Source: Streptococcus infantis | GTDB lineage: Bacteria; Bacillota; Bacilli; Lactobacillales; Streptococcaceae | Direction: 5' to 3' | Assembly (NCBI RefSeq): GCF_000960085.1 | Contig: NZ_JYGT01000007.1 | Coordinates: forward strand, 372,001-436,000 | Length of the DNA stretch: 64,000 bases | Part shown: positions 38,702-48,055 of the stretch, piece by piece | Layout: every line of letters begins with the position of its first letter | Position numbering within the stretch: position 1 is the stretch's first letter | Notes under the pieces: model-generated | The model's database searches: none | What the model was told of the DNA's origin: nothing | What the model saw: only the letters and a program-made list of their open reading frames with translations | Program-made: the position numbers and the translations under genes

Positions 38702-39412
38702 TCACTTTCCTCCCTCTGTTAAACTAAAGAAAACTTCCTCCAGTGAAGAAAGATTTCTCATCACTTCTTGTAAAGTCCCTTTTATAAGAACTTTGCCTTT
38801 ATTTATGATGACCACATCATCTGTCACTGCTTCCACTTCCGATAATATATGAGATGACAGTAAGACCGTCTTCCCTTCTTGAGCTTGTTTTTTTATAAAC
38901 TCTCTAAACCACCGAATTCCTCTTGGATCCAACCCATTTGTCGGTTCATCCAATATCAGATACTGAGGATTTCCTAATAGAGCTGTTGCAATCCCCAAAC
39001 GTTGTCCTTCTCCTAATGATAATTTCCCAATTTTAGATTTTTTCTTATGGCTAATATCCACCATATCCAAGACTTGATCAATTCGCTGACTGGATATCCC
39101 ATTACTAGCAGCAACAATTTTCAAATGTTGATAAACAGTCCGATCATCAGGAGAACCTACACTGTCAAATGAAGCTCCTACAATCTTTAGAGGAAATTTT
39201 AATTCCTTATAAGTTTGATCTCCAATTTTGGTAAGACCAGATGTTGCTTTGTCTAATCCTAATAAGATACGTAAGGTTGAACTTTTACCAGCTCCATTTG
39301 GACCTAGGAAAGCAGTTACTCTGCCTGCTTTTGCTTCAAAAGAAATATCTTTTAAAATTTGAGTTTGACCATATGACTTACATAGATTTTTAATGGTAAT
39401 ACTTTGTTCCAT
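38702..39412 (-). CDS. ABC exporter ATPase (BcrA/DrrA-like)
   Basis: The 236-residue ATPase has Walker A LGPNGAGKSST, signature LSLGEGQRLGIATAL, Walker B YLILDEPTNGLDPRG and the SSHILSEVEAVTDDV switch. The Q-loop region reads VGASFDSVGSPDDRT, with no clear glutamine, as in some BcrA/DrrA-type drug exporters. It heads the five-gene operon ATPase-permease-permease-regulator-kinase. An AT-rich ~170-bp upstream region holds its promoter, not resolved here. Confidence 0.88.
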   Translation of the reverse strand: MEQSITIKNLCKSYGQTQILKDISFEAKAGRVTAFLGPNGAGKSSTLRILLGLDKATSGLTKIGDQTYKELKFPLKIVGASFDSVGSPDDRTVYQHLKIVAASNGISSQRIDQVLDMVDISHKKKSKIGKLSLGEGQRLGIATALLGNPQYLILDEPTNGLDPRGIRWFREFIKKQAQEGKTVLLSSHILSEVEAVTDDVVIINKGKVLIKGTLQEVMRNLSSLEEVFFSLTEGGK

Positions 39413-39580
39413 AGATTTCTCCTATTCAATTTGTTGTATCATTTGAAACAAGTATATATTAATCAATAATTTTCGGATTTTTTTCAGGATTTTAAATCTT
39501 TATAAAATATGTATTGTCATCTAAATCATAAAAATTTTATTTTGTTTAATTTAGCCTTATCTATATTTATCTGTGTAAAC

Positions 39581-39613
39581 TTAAAAGCCCGATGTTCCCA
39601 TCAGGCTTATTTT
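39581..39613 (-). terminator. pflA terminator
   Basis: AAGCCTGATG / CATCGGGCTT hairpin (one G-T pair) followed on the minus strand by TTTTAAG, directly after the pflA stop. Confidence 0.8.
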
Positions 39614-40408
39614 TTATCCATGAACACGTTTCATGTAATCTTGGTAGCTTTCTGTATCCATCAATTCCTTAGCGTTCTTGACACGATCTGCTGTTGGAGG
39701 TTTAACTCCTTCAAGTGAATACGGAATCCCAAGTTCACGCCATTTGAACTCACCCATCGTGTGATAAGGTAAGATTTCAAACTTATCAACATTTTTGAGA
39801 GTCTTTACGAACTTCCCAAGTTCAATCAAATCTTCATCACGGTCTGTCAATCCAGGTACGAGAACGTGACGAATCCAAACAGGTTTTCCAATATCTGACA
39901 AGTACTGCGCACACGCCAAAATGTTTTTGTTGGTTTGGCTGGTTACAATCTTATGTTGAGCTTCGTTGATTTCCTTGATATCAAGGAGAACCAAGTCAGT
40001 CACAGCCATAAGCTTGTTGAATTTTTCAAGATAGCGTGGTTTATTACGGAACGGAAGGGCACAAGTATCCAAGGTACAGTGGATGCCTTTTTCTTTCGCC
40101 TCGGTAAAGAGGGCAATCAAGAAATCAATCTGCAAGAGGGCTTCTCCTCCGCTGACTGTGATACCTCCCTTGTCTCCCCAGAAACCACGATAGCGAAGCG
40201 CTTCTTCCAAGACATCATCTACTGTTCGTACACGAGATTTATTGGTTTCCATAGCCCATGTATCGGGATTATGGCAATATTGGCAACGCATCTGACAGCC
40301 CTGCAAAAAGACAATGAAACGGATTCCGGGACCATCTACCGCCCCAAAACTTTCTGTCGAATGCACCATTCCTGTCACTTGTCCATAGTCAATTGTTTCT
40401 TCTGACAT
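39614..40408 (-). CDS. pflA: Pyruvate formate-lyase activating enzyme
   Basis: The 264-residue radical-SAM enzyme carries the CxxxCxxC cluster motif (Cys38, Cys42, Cys45 in GCQMRCQYCHNP) and the GGEALL-type SAM contact TVSGGEALLQ. It installs the glycyl radical on pyruvate formate-lyase under anaerobiosis, supporting mixed-acid fermentation. It is monocistronic. Confidence 0.94.
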   Translation of the reverse strand: MSEETIDYGQVTGMVHSTESFGAVDGPGIRFIVFLQGCQMRCQYCHNPDTWAMETNKSRVRTVDDVLEEALRYRGFWGDKGGITVSGGEALLQIDFLIALFTEAKEKGIHCTLDTCALPFRNKPRYLEKFNKLMAVTDLVLLDIKEINEAQHKIVTSQTNKNILACAQYLSDIGKPVWIRHVLVPGLTDRDEDLIELGKFVKTLKNVDKFEILPYHTMGEFKWRELGIPYSLEGVKPPTADRVKNAKELMDTESYQDYMKRVHG

Positions 40409-40539
40409 AACGTCACCTTCCTTGAAACCGTTTTATAATTTTATTATATCATGCTTGAAAGGAAAAACAATAGATTTTGTCTATTTTTTAGAAAACAATC
40501 TGTTTTTCACTTTCAACTTTCATAATTTTCAAAATTCTT

Positions 40540-41793
40540 CTAATCCTTGTCAAAATCAAACCCATAGAGAGTCGCAAAATAGTCCTCAGGTCGCTCTGCT
40601 CTACGGATTAGTCGAGCACCTCCATCCTCTGTATAGAGAATCTCTGCTGAACGAAGTTTAGCATTGTACTGGTATCCCATAGAGAAGCCATGGGCACCTG
40701 TATCATGAATCACTAACAAATCACCAATTTCTGTTTGAGGTAGCTCACGATTTACTGCAAACTTGTCGTTGTTTTCACAAAGAGAACCAACAACATCAAC
40801 CACTTCAGTCTGACCATCAGGATGCATCATATTTGTAATGTGATGATAAGCACCATACATAGCTGGTCTCATAAGATTGACAGCTGACGCGTCTACTCCT
40901 AGATAGGTACGGTAGGTTTTCTTTTTATGAGTCACTTTTGTAACGAGAATGCCATGGGGTGCCAACATAAAGCGCCCTAGTTCTGTAAAAATCTTAACTT
41001 GACCAAGACTTGCTGGCGTAAGAACTTCTTCATAAACCTGACGAACTCCCTCACCAATCAAGGCGATGTCATTTGGCTCTTGATCTGGACGATAGTTGAC
41101 TCCGATACCTCCAGAAAGGTTGATAAAGTCCAGCGAAATACCCAACTTTTCCTTGATTTCTACTGCTAACTCAAAGAGCTGACGTGCTAATTCTGGATAG
41201 TAGAGGTGAGTCACTGTATTGGAAGCTAGGAAGGAATGAATCCCAAAGGTTTTAGCTCCCTTTTCTTTCAAAATAGCAAAGGCTTCAAAAAGTTGCTCCT
41301 TAGTCATCCCGAACTTAGCTTCGCCAGGATTATCCATAATGTCCGTTCCTAGTTCAAATACTCCACCGGGATTGTAACGGCAAGAGATGATTTCTGGGAT
41401 ACCTGCTGCACGCTCTAAATGTTCGATATCTTCAAAAGCATCTAAATTAATCGTCGCACCTAATTCACGGGCATAAGCATACTCTCTATCTGGAGTATTA
41501 TTGGATGAGAACATCATATCAGAACCAGAAAATCCTAGCTTATGACTCATCAAGAGTTCTACATAACTAGAACAATCCACTCCACATCCTTCTTCTTGTA
41601 AGATTTTCAAGATAGCTGGGGTCGGAGTCGCCTTGACTGCAAAATATTCTTTAAAGCCCTGATTCCAAGAAAAGGCTTTGTTTACTGCGCGTGCTTTCTC
41701 GCGAATCCCTTTTTCATCGTAGAGGTGGAAAGGGGTTGGAAACTCTTCAACAATTTTTTCTAAGGCTTCACGATTAATAAATGGTGTTTTCAT
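40540..41793 (-). CDS. lysA: Diaminopimelate decarboxylase
   Basis: The 417-residue PLP enzyme of the Orn/DAP/Arg decarboxylase 2 fold has the Schiff-base Lys54 in EYFAVKATPTP, the GGIGVNYRP phosphate-binding loop and CENNDKFA, which supplies the active-site Cys. It makes lysine for protein and for the Lys-type peptidoglycan of streptococci. The family also includes carboxynorspermidine decarboxylases, but length and motifs favour LysA. Confidence 0.85.
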   Translation of the reverse strand: MKTPFINREALEKIVEEFPTPFHLYDEKGIREKARAVNKAFSWNQGFKEYFAVKATPTPAILKILQEEGCGVDCSSYVELLMSHKLGFSGSDMMFSSNNTPDREYAYARELGATINLDAFEDIEHLERAAGIPEIISCRYNPGGVFELGTDIMDNPGEAKFGMTKEQLFEAFAILKEKGAKTFGIHSFLASNTVTHLYYPELARQLFELAVEIKEKLGISLDFINLSGGIGVNYRPDQEPNDIALIGEGVRQVYEEVLTPASLGQVKIFTELGRFMLAPHGILVTKVTHKKKTYRTYLGVDASAVNLMRPAMYGAYHHITNMMHPDGQTEVVDVVGSLCENNDKFAVNRELPQTEIGDLLVIHDTGAHGFSMGYQYNAKLRSAEILYTEDGGARLIRRAERPEDYFATLYGFDFDKD

Positions 41794-41820
41794 AGGACTC
41801 CTTTATATCCATTATCAAAG

Positions 41821-41849
41821 AAAGGCTGGGACGAAAGTTCCAACCTTTG
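41821..41849 (-). terminator. purR terminator, CTGGGAYGAAAGTTCCA-type
   Basis: AAAGGCTGG and CCAACCTTT arms flank a 10-nt loop of the same sequence type as the hairpin after yneF. Confidence 0.6.
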
Positions 41850-41865
41850 TATTTTAAGTTCATTC

Positions 41866-42690
41866 TTATTTTTCTGCGTCAAAGATGTTTCCAACTTCAA
41901 CAGCAATTTGTTGATTCTTCACATCAATGTTGGTAACCTTCAAGAGTGATTTGTAATCAAACTGTTGTTCGCGATCTTCTTGCGCATTATCAGCAAAGAC
42001 GGCTACTCCAGCCAACTCTGAATCAAACTCTGCCAAAAGGCTGATCATCCCGTTAATGGTTCCTCCACCCTTCAAGAAGTCATCGACAATCAAGACACGA
42101 CTTCCTGCTTTGAGGCTACGTTTTGAAAGGAACATTTTTTCGATACGGTCACTAGAACCTGAAACGTAGTTGACACTAACAGTTGAACCCTCAGTAATTT
42201 TCAAGTCACGACGAACAATGACAAACGGTACATTGAGAACATTTGCTACCGCATTTGCAAGCGGAACCCCTTTGGTCGCAACAGTCATAACAGCATCAAT
42301 CTTTTGATCCATAAAGCTCTTAGCAATAATGCGACCGATATTTTTCAAAATAGCTGGGGTGCTTAATAGGTCAGATAAATAGATGTAGCCACCTGGAAGA
42401 ATACGGTCACTCTCTGAAAGTTTATCGCGTAGCTCTTCGATGATGGTTTTGGACTCAAGGGTAGAGATAGATGGTGTAAAAATAACTCCACCACCAGCAC
42501 CTGTCACCGTTTGTATATGCCCGATTTCAATTTCTTCGAAGGCGCGCTTAATGATGACGATATCTTCTGAAATAGAAGATTTGGCAGATTCATACTTTTC
42601 CGCAAAGGTATTGAGACTGGTTAATTTGTATGGATTGTTAATCAAGTAATTGGAAATAACAACCATCCGATCACTTCTTCTTAATTTCAT
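41866..42690 (-). CDS. purR: Purine operon regulator PurR
   Basis: The 274-residue regulator has an N-terminal winged helix (about 1-75) and a phosphoribosyltransferase-like domain with the PRPP loop VLIVDDFLKGGGTINGM. In Gram-positives it controls purine synthesis genes and responds to PRPP; in lactococci and streptococci it can be an activator. It follows yhaM after a terminator. Confidence 0.94.
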   Translation of the reverse strand: MKLRRSDRMVVISNYLINNPYKLTSLNTFAEKYESAKSSISEDIVIIKRAFEEIEIGHIQTVTGAGGGVIFTPSISTLESKTIIEELRDKLSESDRILPGGYIYLSDLLSTPAILKNIGRIIAKSFMDQKIDAVMTVATKGVPLANAVANVLNVPFVIVRRDLKITEGSTVSVNYVSGSSDRIEKMFLSKRSLKAGSRVLIVDDFLKGGGTINGMISLLAEFDSELAGVAVFADNAQEDREQQFDYKSLLKVTNIDVKNQQIAVEVGNIFDAEK

Positions 42691-42744
42691 TAGTTATTCA
42701 CCATTCTTTTTAATTAGTCTTTTTCTCATTATATCACACTAAAG

Positions 42745-42783
42745 CAAAAAAACGAACTTTATTGTTTAAATAAAGCTCATTTT
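42745..42783 (-). terminator. Terminator of the operon ending in yhaM
   Basis: AGCTTTATT / AATAAAGTT hairpin followed on the minus strand by TTTTTTT. Confidence 0.85.
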
Positions 42784-42791
42784 TTTAGTTT

Positions 42792-43733
42792 CTAGTCTAA
42801 TTTTGGTTTATAGAAAGAACGATTGTCCATAGCAAAGACTTTATTGGTCATTTCACCCTCATCAACAAGGGCGAGAGCTGTTGACATCATCATCATGCTA
42901 GCATCTAAATTATCAATCATATGAATGATTTCAGCTTCCATCACACGAGGACGAACAGGACTACCATACTCTAGCAAACCATGGTGGCTGAGAATAACAT
43001 GGCGAAGAAGTACCACTTCTTCTCGGGTGTCATCAATGCCCAGTTCCATTACTGTTTTGGTGATTTCACTATCAATCAAGGCAATATGTCCGATAAGGTT
43101 CCCTCTAACTGTATACTCTGTCTGGTCTGGGCCAGTCAATTCAATAACCTTGGCTAGGTCATGGAGCATAATCCCCGCATAGAGCAAGCTCTTATTGAGT
43201 TGTGGGTATACATCTGCAATTGCCTCTGCCAAACGAACCATAGTAGCCGTATGATAAGCAAGTCCTGTTTCAAAGGCATGATGGTTGGTTTTGGCAGCTG
43301 GATAGGAATAAAATTCTTTATCATATTTGGTATAGAGAGCTCGAACGATTCGTTGCCAGATAGGATTTTCAATTTTGAAAATCATCTGTGCCATATACTC
43401 ACGGATTTCCTTAACATCAACTGGTGATTTGACCTTAAAATCTGCTGGGTCATTTGGTTCGCCAGGTTGTGGTAAGCGAAGAGTGATTTGATTTACCTGA
43501 GGCGTATTGTTGTACACTTCACGACGACCTTGCATGTGAACAACCTTCCCTGCCGTAAAGGCCTCAACATTATGAGGTTGGGCATCCCAGAGTTTTCCTT
43601 CGATTTCCCCACTGTCATCTTGGAAAGTGAAAGCCAGGTAATTCTTCCCAGCACGTGTCTGTCTTAGGTCAGCTGACTTGATTAGGTAAAAGCCCTCAAA
43701 AAGCTCATCTTTCTTCATGTGACTAATCTTCAT
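42792..43733 (-). CDS. yhaM: 3'-5' exoribonuclease YhaM
   Basis: The 313-residue enzyme has an N-terminal OB-fold (about 10-90, YLAFTFQDDSGEIEGKLWD) and an HD phosphohydrolase domain with GIMLHDLAKVIELT and VILSHHGLLEYGSP. It trims RNA 3' ends. I choose the ATG beginning MKISHMKKDELF, which has AGGA at suitable distance and overlaps the rmuC stop by 11 nt; the longer frame adds 21 residues inside rmuC. Confidence 0.92.
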   Translation of the reverse strand: MKISHMKKDELFEGFYLIKSADLRQTRAGKNYLAFTFQDDSGEIEGKLWDAQPHNVEAFTAGKVVHMQGRREVYNNTPQVNQITLRLPQPGEPNDPADFKVKSPVDVKEIREYMAQMIFKIENPIWQRIVRALYTKYDKEFYSYPAAKTNHHAFETGLAYHTATMVRLAEAIADVYPQLNKSLLYAGIMLHDLAKVIELTGPDQTEYTVRGNLIGHIALIDSEITKTVMELGIDDTREEVVLLRHVILSHHGLLEYGSPVRPRVMEAEIIHMIDNLDASMMMMSTALALVDEGEMTNKVFAMDNRSFYKPKLD

Positions 43734-44979
43734 ATTCTTCCTCATCTTCTTGTAACTGGAGTAGATCAAGCGCAGGCTCACCTTCTGATAACTCAATGTG
43801 ACGGAGCGTTCGCTCGATAGCTGTAGTACGACGATTTAATAAATCATCAATATTGCCAGAGGCATGTTGGAGATGTTTTTGTGCCTTGACCAAAACCCCC
43901 CCAAACTTGCCAAACTCGGTCTTGACGCTGGCAAGAGTCTTGCTGATATGGTCGGCACTCTTTTGGATATTGAGAGTTTTGAAGCCAACTGATAGAGAGT
44001 TAAGAAGGGCTGACAAGGTACTTGGCCCTGCAACGATAATCTGCTCCTCTCGTCTCAAATCATCAAAGAAAATCGGATTGCGAACAATCTCTGAATAGAG
44101 ACCTTCTGTCGGGACAAACAATACTCCAAAATTGGTTGTTCGAGGTGGCGCCAGATACTTACTCTTGATATCCTTTGCAAAACGCTTAACACTCGTTAAG
44201 AGAGACTTACGGCAACGCTCGATCTCGTCCTTGTCACCTGCTTCATAGGCTTCTTCTAGACGGTAATAATCCGCCAATGGAAACTTAGAGTCAATCGGTA
44301 GATAAACATATTCTTGGTCGCCTTGCCCAGGCAACTTGATAGCGTACTCGACTCGCTCACTCGAATTTTCAACCGTTGCAAATTCTCGTTCATACTGGGC
44401 AGGTGTCATGATATCTTCAATAATCTGTCCCAGTTGTAATTCACCTAAAATTCCTCGAGTTTTTGTACCAGATAAGACCTTATTAAGCGCACCAACATCA
44501 CGCGCAACCGTCTGCATTTCTCCAAGGCCACGATTGACAGATTCTAGTTGCTTGGAAACTGTCTCAAAAGAGGCCTGCAAGCGTGTTTGCAAAGTCTTTT
44601 CTAACTTTTCCTCGACCGTTTGGCGCATTTGTTCTAAGCGTTGTTCATTTGATTCCTGCAAGGCTTGGAGGCGTTGGTCAGTCTTATCTCTGGTTTGGAG
44701 GAGGTTCTCATTCATCTCCTGCCGAACCTGAGTCAGACCTTGGTGCAATTCGATTCGCATTTCCTGCAAGCGATCACTGACAGCCACTTCAAGATTTTTT
44801 TGATCCAGCTGACTGGCCTGTCGAGCTTGTTCAAAGCGATAATCCAGCTGGTCTGAGAGATTATCTGCCTGATCTTCTAAACTCTTGGTCAAATATTGCT
44901 CCTGCTTGTCCTGCCCTTGCCAAATGAGAAAGAGGCCGACTAGGTTAGCAATTAATAACAGTAGTAATACAATCTCCAT
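43723..44979 (-). CDS. rmuC: DNA recombination protein RmuC
   Basis: The 418-residue protein has one N-terminal membrane helix (EIVLLLLLIANLVGLFLIW), a long Gln/Glu-rich coiled coil (about 25-165) and the RmuC nuclease-like domain (about 185-395, with SKFPLADYYRLEEAYEAGD). It limits DNA inversions at repeats. The chosen ATG has AGGAGAT upstream and lies one base after the thiN stop. Confidence 0.9.
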   Translation of the reverse strand: MEIVLLLLLIANLVGLFLIWQGQDKQEQYLTKSLEDQADNLSDQLDYRFEQARQASQLDQKNLEVAVSDRLQEMRIELHQGLTQVRQEMNENLLQTRDKTDQRLQALQESNEQRLEQMRQTVEEKLEKTLQTRLQASFETVSKQLESVNRGLGEMQTVARDVGALNKVLSGTKTRGILGELQLGQIIEDIMTPAQYEREFATVENSSERVEYAIKLPGQGDQEYVYLPIDSKFPLADYYRLEEAYEAGDKDEIERCRKSLLTSVKRFAKDIKSKYLAPPRTTNFGVLFVPTEGLYSEIVRNPIFFDDLRREEQIIVAGPSTLSALLNSLSVGFKTLNIQKSADHISKTLASVKTEFGKFGGVLVKAQKHLQHASGNIDDLLNRRTTAIERTLRHIELSEGEPALDLLQLQEDEEEYED

Positions 44980-44980
44980 C

Positions 44981-45643
44981 CTATCTCCTGTCCTTACTAT
45001 GCAGTACGACCACATAGCCATCTGGGCATGTTACCGAAACTTTCCTATCTATATATTCGTTAGAAGCGTACACTTTTTTAAAGAAAAAATTCTCCTCTGT
45101 CAACTCATACTTGGCACCAAGAATGGTCAACTGGCTATCCCGAACTGGCATAAAGGCTAGATAATCGTAGTCTGAACGGGGCTCTAGCTGATTGGTCCCT
45201 TCTGGGCAATAGCTAATCAAGTTTTGCCGATCCTCAATCTCTATTTGGCGCATATAGGGTGCCAATTTGGGATTACTGGGTAGAAAGACATTGGCCAGCA
45301 TATGATCGATGCGACCACCTAGGGCACCAAAAATGGTCACCTGAGCCTGAGGATTCTTTTCAAAAATCGTTAAGAGGGCTAGTTCCAGATCGGTATCATC
45401 TTTTTCTGGCTGGGCTTGGACAAAGTGCTGGGCATGTTTTTGAATCAACTGACGTTCTTCTACAGTCACAGAATCAAAATCCCCAACTGCTAAAGCAAGA
45501 GGAAGTTTTTCCTCCAGTACCCAAAGCGAGCCTCGATCCACACCAACAAAGCAGCCAAAATCTGTCCGGTAGTGACCACGGTCTCCACCAGCAAAAACTG
45601 CAGTTTTAGTCCAGTTGATTTCTGAGAGCTTGCACTCGTTCAT
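44981..45643 (-). CDS. thiN: Thiamine pyrophosphokinase
   Basis: The 220-residue enzyme converts thiamine to thiamine pyrophosphate. Motifs: TAVFAGGDRGHY, GVDRGSLWVL, LALAVGDFDSV, DDTDLELAL and the IFGALGGRIDHMLAN block, whose Asp and His residues bind Mg and substrate. I take the ATG with AGGGAG 6 nt upstream; two in-frame ATGs just before lack correct spacing. It overlaps the rpe end by about 40 nt. Confidence 0.88.
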   Translation of the reverse strand: MNECKLSEINWTKTAVFAGGDRGHYRTDFGCFVGVDRGSLWVLEEKLPLALAVGDFDSVTVEERQLIQKHAQHFVQAQPEKDDTDLELALLTIFEKNPQAQVTIFGALGGRIDHMLANVFLPSNPKLAPYMRQIEIEDRQNLISYCPEGTNQLEPRSDYDYLAFMPVRDSQLTILGAKYELTEENFFFKKVYASNEYIDRKVSVTCPDGYVVVLHSKDRR

Positions 45644-46262
45644 TGACATCTCCCTTAAATACATAAGAACCTGCTACAAAGACTGTTGCACCAGCTTCCT
45701 TGGCTTGAGCAATGGTTTTATCATCAATCCCACCATCGACTTCGATTTCAAAGTTCAAACCCTTCTCCTCACGAAGTGCCACCAATTCACGTACCTTATC
45801 CATGGTTTCAGGGAGAAAAGCTTGCCCACCGAAACCTGGGTTAACCGTCATGACCAAAACTTGGTCAACTAGGTGAAGCACGTGCTTAATGACTTCAACA
45901 GGCATACCTGGGTTAATGACAACCGAAGGTTTAACACCGAGAGAACGAATCTTTTGAAGAGCCCCGTGGATATGAGGAGTTGCCTCGACATGGATGCTGA
46001 TAATATCCGCTCCTGCACGCGCAAAGTCTTCTAGATGATGTTCAGGATTTGATACCATCAAGTGGCAGTCAAAAACCATCTTGCTATGAGGACGAAGAGC
46101 CTCGACTACACCTGCACCAAAGCTGATCTGAGGTACAAAGTGACCATCCATGATATCGATATGGGCGTATTCTGCCCCAGTTGCTTCTAGGCGTTTGATT
46201 TCACGTTCAAAGTTGGCATAATCCGCCGCCAGAATTGACGGAGCAATCTTGTATTGAGACAT
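45606..46262 (-). CDS. rpe: Ribulose-phosphate 3-epimerase
   Basis: The 218-residue TIM-barrel enzyme of the pentose phosphate pathway has SILAADYANFERE, the metal-binding HIDIMDGHFVP, DCHLMVSNPE, MTVNPGFGGQ and the C-terminal IEVDGGIDDKT. The ATG after AAGGAGAAACCT is the start; the longer open frame overlaps rsgA. Confidence 0.95.
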   Translation of the reverse strand: MSQYKIAPSILAADYANFEREIKRLEATGAEYAHIDIMDGHFVPQISFGAGVVEALRPHSKMVFDCHLMVSNPEHHLEDFARAGADIISIHVEATPHIHGALQKIRSLGVKPSVVINPGMPVEVIKHVLHLVDQVLVMTVNPGFGGQAFLPETMDKVRELVALREEKGLNFEIEVDGGIDDKTIAQAKEAGATVFVAGSYVFKGDVNERVQALRNQLD

Positions 46263-46272
46263 AGGTTTCTCC

Positions 46273-47151
46273 TTATTTTGGAATTTTTTTGCTGACTTTT
46301 TTATAGGTTTCTCTGCGATTTTCAATCTCACTGAGGAATTGCAGGTAGTTGTCAAAACGGAAGGTTGCAATGATACCCTCTTCTACAGCTGGCTTGACCG
46401 CACAGGACGGCTCATGGGTATGGGTACAGCTACGGAACTTGCAGTCTCGACTGATACTAGCAATCTCTGGAAAGGCCTGATTAAGGTCTTCTGCTGTTGA
46501 TACTTCATAATCCAGAGATGAAAATCCTGGTGTGTCTGCGATTTTCCCGCCATTGAGATTGTAAAAACTAACAGCTCGAGTGGTATGACGACCACGACCC
46601 AGACTATCAGAGATTTCTCCCGTCTCTAGATTAAGGTCAGGTGCGATTTTATTAAGGAGGGTTGACTTTCCAACACCTGTCTGCCCCATAAAGACTGTCA
46701 CTCTGTCTGTCAACAAGGGTAGGAGCTCCTCTTTACTAGTCACAAAATCGTAACCAATAGCACGATAGGTTTTCTCGTAGAAATCCAGTTCTCTCCTATC
46801 CTCTAGTAAGTCCATTTTAGAAATATAAACGATAGGATGAATGCCCTTATGCTCCAAAAGGACCAAGAAACGATCCAGCAAGTTACTGTTGAAATCTGGT
46901 TCTTTAACCGACATGATAACCACAGCTTGGTCAATATTGACAATGGGTGGGCGAACCAGACTATTTTTTCGTTCGTGAATCTTGAGAATATAACCTTCGG
47001 AATTTTCCTCCGCAGAAAAATCTACCCAATCTCCAACATAGGGCGTATGCCCCTTTTTACGAAAATTTCCACGCGCGCGTGTTTGATAAACCTGACCATC
47101 ACTCTCCACATAGTAGAAGCCGGCCAAAGCTTTAATGATTTGTCCTTGCAT
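46273..47151 (-). CDS. rsgA: Small ribosomal subunit biogenesis GTPase RsgA
   Basis: The 292-residue circularly permuted GTPase has an N-terminal OB-fold, then G4 (YISKMDLL) before G1 ([12 protein letters not shown]) and G3 (DTPGFSSL), and a C-terminal zinc finger ([14 protein letters not shown]). It matures the 30S subunit, fitting with ksgA immediately upstream. The chosen start [12 protein letters not shown] overlaps nothing and lies just after the ksgA stop. Confidence 0.94.
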   Translation of the reverse strand: MQGQIIKALAGFYYVESDGQVYQTRARGNFRKKGHTPYVGDWVDFSAEENSEGYILKIHERKNSLVRPPIVNIDQAVVIMSVKEPDFNSNLLDRFLVLLEHKGIHPIVYISKMDLLEDRRELDFYEKTYRAIGYDFVTSKEELLPLLTDRVTVFMGQTGVGKSTLLNKIAPDLNLETGEISDSLGRGRHTTRAVSFYNLNGGKIADTPGFSSLDYEVSTAEDLNQAFPEIASISRDCKFRSCTHTHEPSCAVKPAVEEGIIATFRFDNYLQFLSEIENRRETYKKVSKKIPK

Positions 47152-47152
47152 C

Positions 47153-48025
47153 TTAGAGTCCTTGTCCTTTAAGCGCATCTGCTAGACTAGCAAATTCTTC
47201 TAAGCCAAGAGCTTCACCGCGTACACTCGGGGATAATCCTGCCTGGTCCAAAGCCTTAGTCAATTTATCCTTGATTTCATCAGTTTTGCCAAAGTATCCT
47301 GTTAAGTTGTTCCACAAAGTTTTGCGACGATGGGTGAAACTAGCCTTGGAAACCTTAAAGAAGAATTTCTCGTCTTCCACTGCTACAGCCGGTTCTGGGC
47401 GACGTACCATTTTCAGGATAGCTGAGTCTACATTTGGTGCTGGCACAAAGACCGTACGAGGTACGATAAAGGCAACCTTGGCGGTCATGTAATACTGAAC
47501 TGCAATCGACAAGCTGCCGTAAGCCTTGGTATTTGGCTTAGCAGAGATACGATCTGCCACTTCTTTTTGCATCATAACCACAAACTCACTAAAAGGAATG
47601 CCACTTTCAATCAAGTGCATGAGAATAGGCGTCGTGATATAGTAAGGCAAGTTGGCTACTACCTTGATTGGCAAATCAGGATTTTTGAAATTCTGGATAT
47701 GTTGCGCCAAGTCAACTTTGAGAATGTCCTCGTTGACTACGGTCACATTGTCAAAATCCCGCAGGGTATCCTCTAGGATTGGTACCAAGCGGTGGTCAAT
47801 CTCAAAAGCCATGACTTGAGCAGCACGCTCAGCCAAAAACTCCGTCAAGGCACCAATCCCGGGCCCGATCTCAATGACATTGACCTGGTCATCAATCTCA
47901 GCCGTATCCACAATTTTTTGAAGGATATTGGTATCCGTCAGGAAATTTTGCCCGAAGGACTTTTTAAAGGTAAAACCGTGACGCTCCAGCACTGCCTTGG
48001 TCACGCTATAATCTGCAATTCTCAT
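47153..48025 (-). CDS. ksgA: 16S rRNA (adenine1518/1519-N6) dimethyltransferase
   Basis: The 290-residue enzyme shows [15 protein letters not shown]-binding [15 protein letters not shown], and the catalytic NLPYY motif ([12 protein letters not shown]). It dimethylates two adenines near the 3' end of 16S rRNA and acts late in 30S assembly. It forms a unit with rsgA and rpe downstream. Confidence 0.95.
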   Translation of the reverse strand: MRIADYSVTKAVLERHGFTFKKSFGQNFLTDTNILQKIVDTAEIDDQVNVIEIGPGIGALTEFLAERAAQVMAFEIDHRLVPILEDTLRDFDNVTVVNEDILKVDLAQHIQNFKNPDLPIKVVANLPYYITTPILMHLIESGIPFSEFVVMMQKEVADRISAKPNTKAYGSLSIAVQYYMTAKVAFIVPRTVFVPAPNVDSAILKMVRRPEPAVAVEDEKFFFKVSKASFTHRRKTLWNNLTGYFGKTDEIKDKLTKALDQAGLSPSVRGEALGLEEFASLADALKGQGL

Positions 48026-48055
48026 TTATTCTCTTTTCTAATATTGAAAAACTTT

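Noticed and set aside
41794..41865. Lysine riboswitch before lysA, or T-box before gltX or asnA
   Set aside because: The spaces upstream of these genes are too short or lack the conserved elements; only simple promoters and terminators are seen.
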